A stretch of 64,000 bases of DNA from Capniomyces stellatus (taxonomy: Eukaryota; Kickxellomycota; Harpellomycetes; Harpellales; Legeriomycetaceae): NCBI GenBank assembly GCA_001661515.1, contig LUVW01000021.1, positions 70,785-134,784 of the forward strand. The letters run 5' to 3'. The notes under the pieces were generated by a model. That model was not told the DNA's origin. It searched no databases and saw nothing but the letters and a program-made list of their open reading frames with translations. The position numbers and the translations under genes are program-made. This document shows positions 41,190-56,482 of the stretch, piece after piece. The first letter of the stretch is position 1; the number at the start of each line of letters is the position of its first letter.

Positions 41190-42926
41190 TCAAGGAAACC
41201 AATTGGAAGAAAATCTGTGATACTCTTCGGCCGACTCTCTCCACTCTTCAATATCAGCGCGGTCAGGCAGAAATGTATCGTCTTTCTCGTTGCAGGTTCG
41301 GTCTTTGCTGTCGTCTGGAATAACAATGTTCATAAACGGATCGTCCTCAGAATCGCTTCGTGGCAGCACGTTTCTGACTGGAAAACTTGGTTTGGGGCAA
41401 CTTGGACCATTTATACTGCTGCCAAACTGGCTATTACTACTGTGCCTGGTATTTTGACTAATATTTTGACTAATATTTTGGCCAATATTGTGGCTAATAT
41501 TGTGAACGTTGCTATTAATGATTTTGGTACTACAGTCAAAAGACTTTGTACTTGTTAGTCGGTCTTTTCCAAGATTATTAATTCTGTTTATATCATTAAT
41601 ACTTTTTCTGCTGTTCATGTTGTTGGTACTGTTCATGTTGTTGGTACTGTGAAATGTTGTCCCGCTGGTACTGCCAGTATTAATAGAGCTGCCTTTAGCT
41701 TTTACCCACTTTTGTAGCCTGGTGTCAAATTGCATTCTCTTTGAAGACCTGGTGGTTTTTTCAAGGAGTTTCTGGGATTCTAGTTTCTTTCGTATTTTGT
41801 TGACATTCAGTCCAAAATCAAGATTCTTTTGCTTTCCTTCTTCGTGGATAAACCCTTGGATAATTCTGTCCACGTTTTTGCTAATGTTTCTGTTTTCCTT
41901 CTTCATTTCTTCAAACTCCTTTTCCAAAGATACTCCAAAAATCTCGTCTTCTGATTCGTTTCCAACCCAAACTTTGTTTTTGGGATCATACAACATTCGC
42001 CCAACCAGTTTTGGTTGATCATTGCTGCCCAACCTCCTAATCAGTGTCGGTTTGCTCCTCTTACTCCGCAGCTCTTTTCCGTACCCCGAGCCTTTCCGCT
42101 TAGGTTCGCCTGCCAGTGACCCATTTGTTACTACCAGCGTGTTTAGCCCCGAGTTTAGGGTCCCTGCTACCATTCTGCATCCTAGTGGCGTGTATTCCTC
42201 TACTTTCATTCGTTCCTGGAGCCACTCTGGCGTCTGTTTTTTCCCCGCTGAATTCGCCCCAGTCTTCTTTTCCACCAGCGTCGAGTTCTTGCTGTCCATA
42301 TGCACTGAATTTATGTTGCCTGAATGTGGTGTTCTGTGTGGATGTTTTTCCATGTTTCCTGAAAACCTAACCAGAAAATCTTCGTCTTTACCCCCAAAAT
42401 CGTCAAAATCCATAAACGAGTCGCCATAATCTGCCTCGTCCAAATCAACCACCACTTGCTTCATGTTTATCTTGTTCTTGAACTTGCTGTAATCGTCTAG
42501 AAAATCCCAATCATCTTCACAGTCTGCATCAAAGTCTCTCACCTCCCTCGACTTTCTCCCCTTCTTTTCATTTCCCCTACTATCCGTCTTGGCAAACAAA
42601 AATGACGGCAGCGCCCCCTCGCTCGCCTCGTTTTCACACTCGTTTCCCCACGTCTTCTTTATCAGCTCTTCAAACATATCCTCTTGCAAGTCGATATCGT
42701 AGTCTTGTGACGCCATCGAGGATGTTCTTGACGTTATCTTCACAAAAGGCTTCGGTTTAACCCCCTTGTTTATCTCTGTTGACCCCCGTTTGTAGTCAAA
42801 CAATATTCCAAACTCGGGATCTTCCTCCACCTCCGTCTCTTTGTACTCACCTAGATACTTTAACACGTCCATAACCCTGTTTTTTTTCTTCTTTGCTATA
42901 CTATTCTCGCTCTCGTTTTCGCCCAC
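41190..42926 (-). CDS. Byr4/Bfa1-like mitotic exit/septation GAP subunit
   Basis: 578 residues in one exon. An acidic N-terminal half (FDADCEDDWDFLDDYSKFKNKI, DSFMDFDDFGGKDEDFL) is followed by the diagnostic block SKPTLIRRLGSNDQPKLVGRMLYDPKNKVWVGNESE. A second, weaker copy-like block is KRMQFDTRLQKWVKAKG. The LIR.L......K.VG.M.YDP....W.GNE pattern is that of fission yeast Byr4 and budding yeast Bfa1. These, with Cdc16/Bub2, form the two-part GAP that holds the spindle-pole GTPase Spg1/Tem1 inactive until anaphase is complete. The C-terminus (ADIEEWRESAEEYHRF) is family-consistent but weak. An Asn/Ser/Ile tract (NISHNIGQNISQNIS) is low-complexity. The family call rests mainly on the central block. 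Confidence 0.7.
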   Translation of the reverse strand: MGENESENSIAKKKKNRVMDVLKYLGEYKETEVEEDPEFGILFDYKRGSTEINKGVKPKPFVKITSRTSSMASQDYDIDLQEDMFEELIKKTWGNECENEASEGALPSFLFAKTDSRGNEKKGRKSREVRDFDADCEDDWDFLDDYSKFKNKINMKQVVVDLDEADYGDSFMDFDDFGGKDEDFLVRFSGNMEKHPHRTPHSGNINSVHMDSKNSTLVEKKTGANSAGKKQTPEWLQERMKVEEYTPLGCRMVAGTLNSGLNTLVVTNGSLAGEPKRKGSGYGKELRSKRSKPTLIRRLGSNDQPKLVGRMLYDPKNKVWVGNESEDEIFGVSLEKEFEEMKKENRNISKNVDRIIQGFIHEEGKQKNLDFGLNVNKIRKKLESQKLLEKTTRSSKRMQFDTRLQKWVKAKGSSINTGSTSGTTFHSTNNMNSTNNMNSRKSINDINRINNLGKDRLTSTKSFDCSTKIINSNVHNISHNIGQNISQNISQNTRHSSNSQFGSSINGPSCPKPSFPVRNVLPRSDSEDDPFMNIVIPDDSKDRTCNEKDDTFLPDRADIEEWRESAEEYHRFSSNWFP

Positions 42927-45900
42927 GTGTCCCTTTTATCTCTTCCCCCCTACTTTATTCATTTTCTATTAATTAATACACTCCTCTTCCTCACAATCGC
43001 TCTACCTATCTATCACACCCGCTTCCTTTTACATGTTCTCCCCCCCCCCCCTTTTTCTTTCATTTTTACGTTCAAACTATCACTATTTATTTTATCCATT
43101 GTATCTGTATCCTCTTACTTACCTACACCGTTTATCTATTCGTTTTCTCTTTATTTTATATATTTCGATCCCTCCCACTCGATTAGCGCCGGTATCGAAT
43201 TTGTTGTTTCTCTTGTACTATTTTTTTTCTTTCTAAAACATAAAGCTATAAACTTTGCTCTTTGTCGTTGTTTAGAACGAGTAATTGCCTTCTTCCTTTA
43301 TTCTTTACTCCTTTTCTTCTTTAAGCGCACTCGAATTTGTTCTTTTCTTTAAAGGAGCCTGGCTATTTAGTATATATTGTACCCGGCATTAATTTGTTCT
43401 TTCAAACCTACTTTTGTTGCTTTTTTTTTTCATTCCTTGTTCTCGTTTGCGTTTATTTACTTTACTTTTGATTTTTTGTTGTTTTTTTAATTTTTTTTTT
43501 TTACTATTATTTCTTCTTTTGCTATTACACAATTAAGAATTCGTAATTATAGCTAAGCTGATTGTTCTAACCAATTTAAGGTTGTTTTGCACAGCTTTGC
43601 AAGATTGAACCACACCAACTTAATTGCCTTGTATTGACTTGTTGTAAATCCTATTTCCACTACTATTTGCTAAAACCGTTCGTAAGGGCTCCTTTGTCTA
43701 AAATGACCATGTTCTTTGAAATTTGCATTTATTGACATTATCCCTGTTGTTAGAAATGTGGTTTATCTACTTTGGCTATATTGTCGTTATTTTTTTTTTT
43801 TCTCCATTGATTTTCTTTAAACTCGGCAATAATAGTTATTTCTTTTAAATTGATTTTGATTATTTATTCATGAGAAAATTAGTAGTAATGCTCTCATTTT
43901 TTGCTTTTTGCTCGAAAACATAAGTAACACAACATAGTAATAGAAATCAATGTTCAAGATTAAAAACCACTTTTGTTGCTTTTAATCTGCATTCTGCTAA
44001 GCTTGCCCGTTCCTAACAATCAACACCGCATTAGAAATACCATTTTTTTTTACCTGTGTTTGTCATAAACCACATCACTTGTAATGTATCTGTACTTGTT
44101 CCTCTCGCAACCATCATTTCGTACTTTTCCTCCTTGCACAAAGTATTAATGCTTTAATTCTCGTCCTTTTTTTTTCCTCCTAAAGAGTGGATAATACCTT
44201 ACGTTTTGTTTATCCTTTACGTTTCACATTCCTCTAAATGAGGTCAGTTTTCTTGCTAATTTGTTTTAATTAATCTTGTTTAGCAATCCATTTTGCTTTT
44301 CTACAGCCAATTTTATTCGAGTATCTTTAATCTAGCTCCAAGCAACGCTCCACCTCGCCATTTTAATTTACCACCATTTACATAATAAACTCAACTCCTC
44401 GTCTATTTATAACTTTCTCAAAGCTTCAAAAAAAACTGTTGTGATTGTCAAATCTTTCCTTCTTTTAATTCAAGATAGCTCAATTAAGAAACATTTTCTT
44501 GTTTTTTTGTTTTGTTTTGTTGGGTATTTTTATTTTATTTTTTCCTCTCAGTCTGACATTTTTGTGCTAGTCAAGCTTAATGTCACGCCTTTTTTTATTC
44601 TTTTTTTTTCTTTTTTTTTCTTAATACATCGTTGTTATCATTCTTGTGATTTATCCTTGCTGTATCCTTATTTGTAGCACAGGCAACGATTATCGTGGAA
44701 ATTATCCAATTTCATCTTACCCTTTCTTACGGTCAAAACTCCCTTTACGTTTTATATAATATATACTCATCCAATCCGTCTATTCTATTGCCATGCTACC
44801 GAATGCCATCTTACTTGCTCTGTCATGTCTTGGAGTTAAATAATATACGAGCTCAAGTCTATTGAAAGCCAACTACACAAAAAAAAGAAAAAGAAAAAAA
44901 GGGGATTTTTACTTTTGTAAATACAACACAATCTGCATGATTTACAAGTTTCTCAGCTGTAAATCTCTTTAACAAACACTATTTGATGCACTAAAAGTAC
45001 ACCACCTACCGGTTTGGATCTCCAAAGTTATACCATGTCAAAAAAAAATCAATTAAAACAAAACTAATCCAACTTTGCAAATGTACATATAAATATATCA
45101 AAAACTAGCCTGCTAGTTGCTGTTATTTTGCTAGGTGTTTTAATAACCATAGATTTCTGTAGAATTGGAATTAATAACACCAATTTTTTTTTGACTATGA
45201 TTTGCTGAACTTTTGAGAAATTAGAGTTTGCTTCGATTAAAACAACGTTTCAATATATTTTTAGCCACGTTTTTTTTGTTTTTTTTTGTTTGCAGTTTAT
45301 TTTTAATTTTATTTCATGTCCTGGTTAGTTTTGGGAAATTATTCTTTAAAAAAAAAAAATCTATCTCTTTAAAGAATGACTAATCCTCGTTTTAAAACGC
45401 TTTTATTAAGGAAAAGTTTTGGTAAAAGTTGGCTTGAAGAACTTTAGAATATACAAAACAAACACTATAATTGTTGTCCGTTTTTTTTCATCTTGTAAAA
45501 CTAAGGCTATTTGATAATTAAATTGATTCGATTGACTAAGATTTAGGCTTTTTGACATTCTTTATTTGCTTCTGACTAAGCAAACTTTTAAACCCTACGT
45601 CTAATTCCCTAACAGCGAATGTAATCATATAAAAATCGGCTCTGTGTTTAACTAGTCAATGACTCATTGCAACAATACCCGTTTCCTTAAAAAAAAAAGG
45701 ATATGTCATCCAGGACATGACTCTAAATAAAATGTAATTTCCATTAGTTCATAATCGAATAATAATAAAAAAGCAACTAAAATATCAATTATAATTTCAT
45801 AGTATTGCTATTTTTAAATAAAACTTTGGTGCTGCATACGTTAACATTCTGCTGATATAAACGAATCGAACCAGACACAACAGTGTTAAACTCTAAGCTC

Positions 45901-47857
45901 CAAATAATAACATATTAGAGTTTAATTAAAAACCACCAACCCGCCTATATTCATCAGTCACTCGTTCCCTAGCTAACCCTCCCCGATAATTAAATTAGAC
46001 ATTTTTATTAAAAAGTAAAGCTAAAAGTCAATTAGAGCCAACGCCAGTTAGAGTGAGATGAAACAAAACACAAGGGAAAAAAATAAATAATAGAGTGGTA
46101 AGGGATCAACAATGGATCAACAATGGATCAACAATGGCTTGAGTGCGGACAGTAATACACCGTTTATGATTATAGACTGTAATTAAATGAATAATATGAC
46201 TGAAAGCAGGGCATTCGGCGCAATAAGATAACAGTCTAAAAACTGTGTTGGCAGAAGAAGAAGAAAACGGACAACTAATTACGTGCAAGCACCTATTAAA
46301 GCTCAATTTCATTAACGAGTAATTTGGCTTTGGGTATAGCGCAGAATTAAACCAGATGTAACAAATGTTAGTCGTTTTTTGAGTTGAAGTGGTTTTAAAT
46401 CACTGTTATTATTATTATTTATTTTTAGCATACTCACTATTTGAAATCAAACTGGTTTCACCATGTGCAACAAGCTAAATTTAGAAATAGAGATAGGTTT
46501 AAACAATAATGGTAAAGTTAGATATACTCTGACAGAACTTTTGAGTGCAGCGACAATACTTGCAATAATAAACTTGATTTAAGATTTTTTTTTCCAAGCA
46601 GTATCACGTTGGCGTCAAAGTGCAAAAACAAAGGATACTGTTAATTTTGGAGACCGAAACTAAACTAAAAACGGGTTTTGCTCATGTTTACACTTTTTAT
46701 TATTATTATAGTCAAGCCCCGGGTGTTATTGCCATATCAAACAAAAAAAAAAACCAAATAGTAGTAAGAATAGAGTTAGTAAAAACGCGCACAGGTAATA
46801 AGCGATAAATCGAGTAATTTATTAGTTTGCATTGGTTCACAAGTTAATCCCAAATACCCTAGCTCTTGTTTATAAATAAGTAGACCAATTAAAGCGAAAT
46901 AAGAAAAGTAAAATAGGGAAGGAAGGGGGAGGAGGGGGGGAAGAAGAAGTAGGATTACTATATTTAGAAACTAATAGGGCCCACAAACTCAAAATTTAGA
47001 TTATTGTACTTTGTATTAGAAATGGTCAAGTAGTACGTGCTTTTTTTTTTCTATCCCGATTATAGAAAGTTGCAAGACATCAATTTGACATTTTATTAAC
47101 CTTTTGTACTTGTTTACCCAAAATTATTGAATACAAAAAAAGATTATTGAATGCAAAATAAAGAGTTATTGAATACGAATTTCAAAGTGTGGTACATGCT
47201 GTGGGAACACTATTAGAAATTAAAAGTACAAGAGTGTAAAAAAAAAAAAGCAAAAGCAAAAAGAAAGATTAGAAAACGACTATTTTTAAAAAATAAGAAA
47301 TAAAGGTTGATGGAATGTGAAAAAGACTATTTATAGATAATTCCATCAAGATTTGAGATCTGGTACTACGACAGTTTTATTTATAAAAAAAAAAGAAAAG
47401 CGTCAAAAGATATCAAAGAGAAAAACAAAATAACATGAGTTTATATGCTCTTGTTAGTGAGCAGAGTTATGATGGATACCAAATAAGGAGAATATGAAAG
47501 GTAAGTAGCTTTTTTTTTTCTCCCAACAAATACAAATAAAGCAAACACTTAGATGCAACAAGTGGGATTGTGCTTGGTAGCTTGTAAATATATCAAGTTT
47601 TGATTGATATAGTACACAATTATGGAGTTTAAATATGATATATAATTGAATTTCCAACCAAACCAAGTATATGAAAGCTGGCAGTAATAATAATAAAAAA
47701 AAGAGGCGAATCAGTATAAGAAAAAGAGTAGACGATTTAAACTTTAAACAGAGAAGAAAAAGAAGAAAAGAAAAAGAAGAAAAGAATAAGAAGAAAAGAA
47801 TAAGAAAAAAAAGAAAGGACAAGATAGGAGAAAAAAAAAGCAGTAAAGAAACACAAA
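42927..47857. other. Long gene-poor AT-rich region, 4.9 kb
   Basis: No exon, protein motif or RNA gene was recognised on either strand. Open frames here are short and of biased composition. It is T-rich on the left (42.9-44.7 kb) and more mixed on the right. Small structures include a triple 14-base repeat GGATCAACAAT.. at about 46103-46136 and many homopolymers. This is by far the longest empty stretch in the window. It includes the promoter of the Byr4/Bfa1-like gene and the 3' flank of RVB2. Confidence 0.5.
46103..46137 (+). repeat. Short triple direct repeat
   Basis: GGATCAACAAT occurs three times at 14 and 13-base spacing. No function is assigned. Confidence 0.7.
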
Positions 47858-50706
<2,849 letters not shown>

Positions 50707-52496
50707 TTTTATTATACTCGATTGTTTGGGTACACCTGGATAATACTTTGATAAATGTCTTTTATATACTAATATATATTTGTTTTTTCTTCAATCAGGA
50801 AAGTCTAAAGCACAATTTAAAAAAAAAGGAATAATAGCAATAGTAATAGTTTTATTTCTAGTTTTATTTTATTTATCAACTTGAAAAAAAAAATATTATC
50901 GATTTCGTAATACTAATAAGTCCAAACTATTTTTTTTTTGTAAGGATTTTTTTACTCCTTTTTTCACTTTTTTTTTTCCACAATTTTTTTTTGTTTTTTT
51001 GCTTAGTGTAAACAAATAAACAAACCAAAAACAATAATCGAATTGAAAGGAATTAAACCAGTGTTGTATTGAATGGCAAAGTACGGTCTTGGTCAATAAT
51101 AATAAAATTGTAATTAAAACCATCATCGTAAATAGTGAGACGGTTTTATACAATAATAAAATGCTACTTTTAGCCAGAGTTCTGGCAAATACAGGACAAA
51201 ATGTCGAACTTGAAGTATAATGTCTGTCAAATTAAAAGTAAATCATTACGTTTAGTCTGACTAATTAGTCAATATCGAGGTTGAATAGATAGGTTTTTTT
51301 GTGTGTAAACATGGGTTTAGAGTAGGAAGGTTGAGATTTAAAAGTAATAACAATGAGGCTTGAAAAAAGGGAGGGAGGGGTGGGATGGGATGGGATGGAT
51401 AACGTTGGCTGGCAAGATATGTATATCGAACCAGTTGGGATAGATGTGTATTAGTGCATGTAAGTAACAAGTATACACATCTCAGGTATGTGTCAAGCGA
51501 AATAGATGTTTTATGCGGCAAGTTCAAGTAAGAATATATTTGGATATGTTTGTGTCAAGTGATAAATAGAGATGGAGATAAAGCAAAGCTGCAATGTACT
51601 ATGCCGAGATATACAGTTACTGATGGTGTGAGGTTTGGCAATAAACCAAAAGGAGGAAGAGGGGGGGGGGTTGGTATATATATATATATATAATAAATGT
51701 ATATAAAGAAAGTTAATGTTGATAAAAGGAGAAACAAAAAAAAAGAGTTAGGTTAAGGAGTATAAATAGAATTTGAATTTACGTGGAATAAATACGTGTA
51801 AGATGGGAAAAGCAACAAAAAAGAAGGAAAAAAAAACGAGGAGGGAGGGGGGGGGAGACAGGTGGAGGGGAAAGAGAAGGAAGATTATGGAGATTGGCGT
51901 AAAAGTGAGGTTATTGGAGTAGCAAGTAGTTTAAAAATAAAAATAAACTAGAATGAGTAAATTAAAAATAAAGTAAAATTGGCCAAGAAGGAAAAAAAGA
52001 ATAAAACCAGACCTCAGTTAATTGAAAAACTTGAAATACACTTTTTAAACAGTAAAACGAGTTTGCTTAGCAAAAATAAAACGGAGAAAAATAAAAATAA
52101 CGAGTAATTTGTAAGGTTTTTTTATGTTATATTTTAAACTCGACTTTTGGTAACGTAATAAAAAAAAAAAACGCTATTTCGATAATAACAATAAAAACGC
52201 AAGCTTTGGAACAATAAAGTAGAGCACGTAAAGGAATTGAGTTTTAAAATAAACGAGTTAATAAAACGAAACATTTTATGTTATATAAATAAAAAGATAA
52301 ATAATACTAGAGCTGAAAGGAAAAAAAAACAAAAGTTGAGATTTAGCAACAGTAAAGTAGTAAGAGAACAAAAAAAGAGCAATTGGATACGCAACATATA
52401 GGCAAAGAGGTTTTTTTTATAATAGTAACAATAGTCTTTTTTTTTTAAAGGAAAATAAAGCAAAGTAAATATACAGAAATAAAAACATAAATATAA
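50707..52496. other. Divergent intergenic region, 1.8 kb
   Basis: Shared 5' region of RVB2 (-) and the EDC4-like gene (+). Contains G runs near 51661 and 51848 and a TA dinucleotide tract near 51677-51691. No gene is recognised. Confidence 0.45.
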
Positions 52497-54369
52497 ATGG
52501 CAACGGCAGCAAATGAGGAGAAGGATTCAAAGTTTAAAAGCTTATTGAGTGTGTTAAACTCTGGAAGAATCAATTTACTGGGGGAGATTGGGGGTAAGGG
52601 CGGAATTGAAGGCAAGGGAGTAGTGACAAAAGAGGGAGAAAAAACAGGGGATGACGAGTCACAAGATGGAGAGTCAGAGGAGTCAGAAGAGTCAGAGTCA
52701 GAGTCAGGGGAAGAGGATTCACAAGATGAGAAAAGTGAAAGTGAAAGTGAAAGTGAAAGCGAGAGTGAGAGTGAGAGTGAGAGTGGGAGTGAGGAGGAGA
52801 GTAGCGGGGAGGATGAAGAAGATGGTAGTAAAGTAGAAGAGAGGGTGGAAGAGGAAAAAAAAACAACACAAGATAAAAATAAGGAAAAGTTGTTGGCTTT
52901 ACTTTCACAAGGAAATAAGATGGGTAGCATGGGAGGCATGGGAGGCATGAGAGTGAAGAGTGGTAGCGAGGTGGAAAGTGGGGAGCAAAAAGTTAAAGGT
53001 AAGGAGGAGCGGAGCAATAGAGGAACGCCAGAGTTAATAACAAAGCAAGGGGCGGATGGAGAGGAGGGGGGAGGGGCAGGGAATTTTTTGAAGAAGCTGA
53101 TGTTGACGTCAAAAAAGCTGCAAAGTGAAGAGCTAGAAAGAAGAAATAGTTCAGGAAAGTCAAGTGCGACAGGAGAAAAAGAAGCAGCAGTGGAGAGACC
53201 AGAAGCAGGGACAGGAAAAGGGAATAGTTTGGGAGGTAAAGGCAAGGATAATAAGGTATTGGTGAAGGGAAAAACACCGTCGTCAATTAAATTTGAATCG
53301 CCATTGAATTTCTTTGGGGAAATGGCAAGTGGAAACTTTCCAGAGCTCAGCTCGGCAGCAGCAGCAACAGCAGCAGCAACAGCATCAGTAGAGAAAGTAG
53401 AGAAAGTAAGAGTAATAGGAAAAGAAACACAGGAAGAGAAAGTGAAAGAGTTGGGGTTGGGAGTGGGAGTGGAAATGGGACTGGGGTTGAGTAAGAGTAA
53501 AGAGAGCAAGGAAGGGGATGTAGGGAGGAGCAGTAGTGGGTTTGGGTTTGTTGGTAACAAAAAGCTGGACTATGCAACAGTTGCAGGATCGAATAGCAGC
53601 GATGGTATCAAAAAGGGGTAAGTAAAAGTAAAAGTAATATAAATAGTAAAAGTAAAAGTAAAAGTAAATAGTAAAAGTAAAAGAGAATAAATGGAGAATA
53701 AATGGTAAATAAATAGAAGCAAAAAGCGGGAAATGTATATACCGTATGGGGATAAAAGTATTTTAGGGGAATTGGAGTTGGAGGTGAACCCAATAGCGTT
53801 GGTGTCAACATCAGTGGGGAGTGGTAGGGGTAGAGCTATAGGGGTGAGTGAGAGGTATATTTGCTATGGGAAGAAGGGAGGAGTGGTGAGGGTGATTGAC
53901 AAGATAAGTGAGCAGAATGTGATTTTAAAGGGTCATAAAGGGGCGATAAAAGAGATTGAGATTTACAGGCCATCAGAAGTAGGAGTGAATGGAGGGAAGG
54001 GGAAAGGAAAAGAAAAAGAAAAAGGAAAAGGAAAAGGAAAAGGAAAAGGAAAAGGAAAAGGAGTAGAGGGAGAATTGTTGGCAAGTTTGGGAAGTGATAA
54101 TCAGGTGATATTATGGCGAGTGACAAGTGATTGTGAGGAAACAAAGGGGTTGGGAGATACAGGGGAACAAAAGGCGGAAATAGGGAGCAAGCAGGTGGGA
54201 GTAGTGAGGGGGGGAAGTGGAGAGTCAGCAGTTCAAATGATGAAATGGGGACCAGTAGGATTTGGAGATAATGGAGAGATCAAAGTGGTGGCAATAGGAT
54301 CAACACGGGGAATAGAGTTTGTAGGAGTAAAGAATGAAGACAAAAAGGAAACAGGAGAAGAAGAAGAAG

Positions 54370-54402
<33 letters not shown>

Positions 54403-56450
54403 AAGTGATTTATAGTAAAAAAGTAAAGTTAGAATCAAATATAACAGCAATAGAGTGGGTAAGCAGGATTGATAATCAGGAAAAGTGGATAGTAGTAGTA
54501 GTAACAGAGAATGGAGAAATGAGTAGGATAAGTGTTGGAGTGGGAGCAGAACCAAGGGGAAAGAATCAGGAGAGTCAAGAGGGAAAGAGAATTGAAATTC
54601 AGGTGGGGCCAGTAGTAAGGATGGCAAATGTAGGAGAGAAAAGAGTAGAGTGGATAAAGTGGGTTTCACCAAGAGAGGCAGGCGAAGGACTGGGGTACTT
54701 GGTAATGTCTAGGTGGAACAACTCGATAGTGGACTTGATAAGTTTAGGGGACTTTGGGAAGGGAAAAGTAGCAGGAAAAGTAGCAGGAAAAGTAGCAGGA
54801 TTAGGGGAAGAAATTGGGGAAGAAATGGGGGAAATTGTCGAGACAATAAACACACGAATGAATGTTGGAAACAGAAACAATAAACCAAGTACAAGTGCAA
54901 GTGCAAGTGCAAATACAAGTATAGATGAAAGAGGAAGTGTAGATTCAGAAGTGATAAAAAGGTCAAAAGTGGATCAAGTTCAAGAAAATGAGCGGATTAG
55001 TTTAGGGTACGAAGATAGCAGTAGAATGTTGGTGATATCCAATTCAAAAAGAGCAACATTAGTGACAGTTCCAATAATAACTAGGCCAAATGGTACATTG
55101 AGTTTTGCAATAGCCAAATCAGCAAACAACAACAACAACAACAATATTGGGAATGGTGAAGGAGGAATCAAAGAGTTCAAAACCAGTGGCAACAAAACAG
55201 TGATTGCCATGAGGCTGATTAAAGAAAAGGCAACAGGTAGTAATGGCAAACCAGGAATTGGAGTGTATTGTGTACATAGCGATTCAATTGATCAGTACTT
55301 GATTCCTGAAACGGCCAATCATCAAAGTCAAAATCACGTGTTTCTGAACAAAGCCAATAGTAACATTAATAGTGGCAATAATATAAACATAAACAGAAAT
55401 GTAAGTATAAATGAAGCAATTCAAGGCCAAGGAGATCCAGTAGTAAATGATATGCAGTGGTCAGTGATTCAATCGTCAATGTCGATGGCAAGACCAAGAG
55501 CATCATCAACCAATCAGGGGACAGTGGCAACATCAGACTATGAACTTGCGTTGTCGGCTGTAGGAGATGAACAGTCACAACTCAACTCACCACAGACGTA
55601 TAAAACGAACAAGAATCAGTACATCCAATCAAACCACACTAATTTTATTCAAAGTACAAGGAATGGTGATTCTGCCAACAGAGATCCAAACATGGATACG
55701 GGAATGGGCATAGATATGGGAATGAATATGGGAATGGGAATGGGAGTAGATATGGGAATAAATATGGGTATTAATCCAAATATTAATCCAAATATTAATC
55801 CAAATATTAATCCAAACATTAATCCACATATGAACCCAAATATGAACCCACATTTGAATATGAATATGAATATGAACCCAAGCATTAATCCGATTATGAA
55901 CCCAAATATGAACATGAATCCAAATATGAATCCAAATATGAATCCAAGTATGAATATGGGAATGGGAATAGGAATAGGAATGGGAATGGGAATGGAAAGT
56001 GAGAGTAGAGAAGGGTTGCATTTGGCGATAACTAATTCAGTGAATTATGCAGTTCAGAACTGTATTGGATCAACCGATTTCAAGCAGATATTGGGAAACG
56101 AGATTTCAGTTCAATTATCGCAGATGGTAGGAGAAGTATTGCAAAGAACAGTAGTAGGAGCAATGCAGAATATTTTGATACCAGCTTATAGTCGAGCAAC
56201 AGCAGAAATGTTTGATCAAGTCCAACATTTGTTGATGAATGGATTATATCAACAACAACAACAAAGTATAAATATGAATATAAAACAAAAACAACCTCCA
56301 CCTCCTCCACCAGGAATCAATATTAATTCTGGATTTATTAATCCTATTCATAACATCCAATCACCACATCCAGTTGGTCATGGAATTCCAATTCCAATCC
56401 CTGATTCAGAAATCCAAATGATTCAACAACAACAACAGAATTTACAACAG

Positions 56451-56482
<32 letters not shown>

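Noticed and set aside
52445..53560. 371-codon minus-strand frame opposite the EDC4-like gene
   Set aside because: Ser/Pro/Leu-rich shadow of a purine-rich coding strand. The plus-strand frame is spliced in phase to the WD40 exon.
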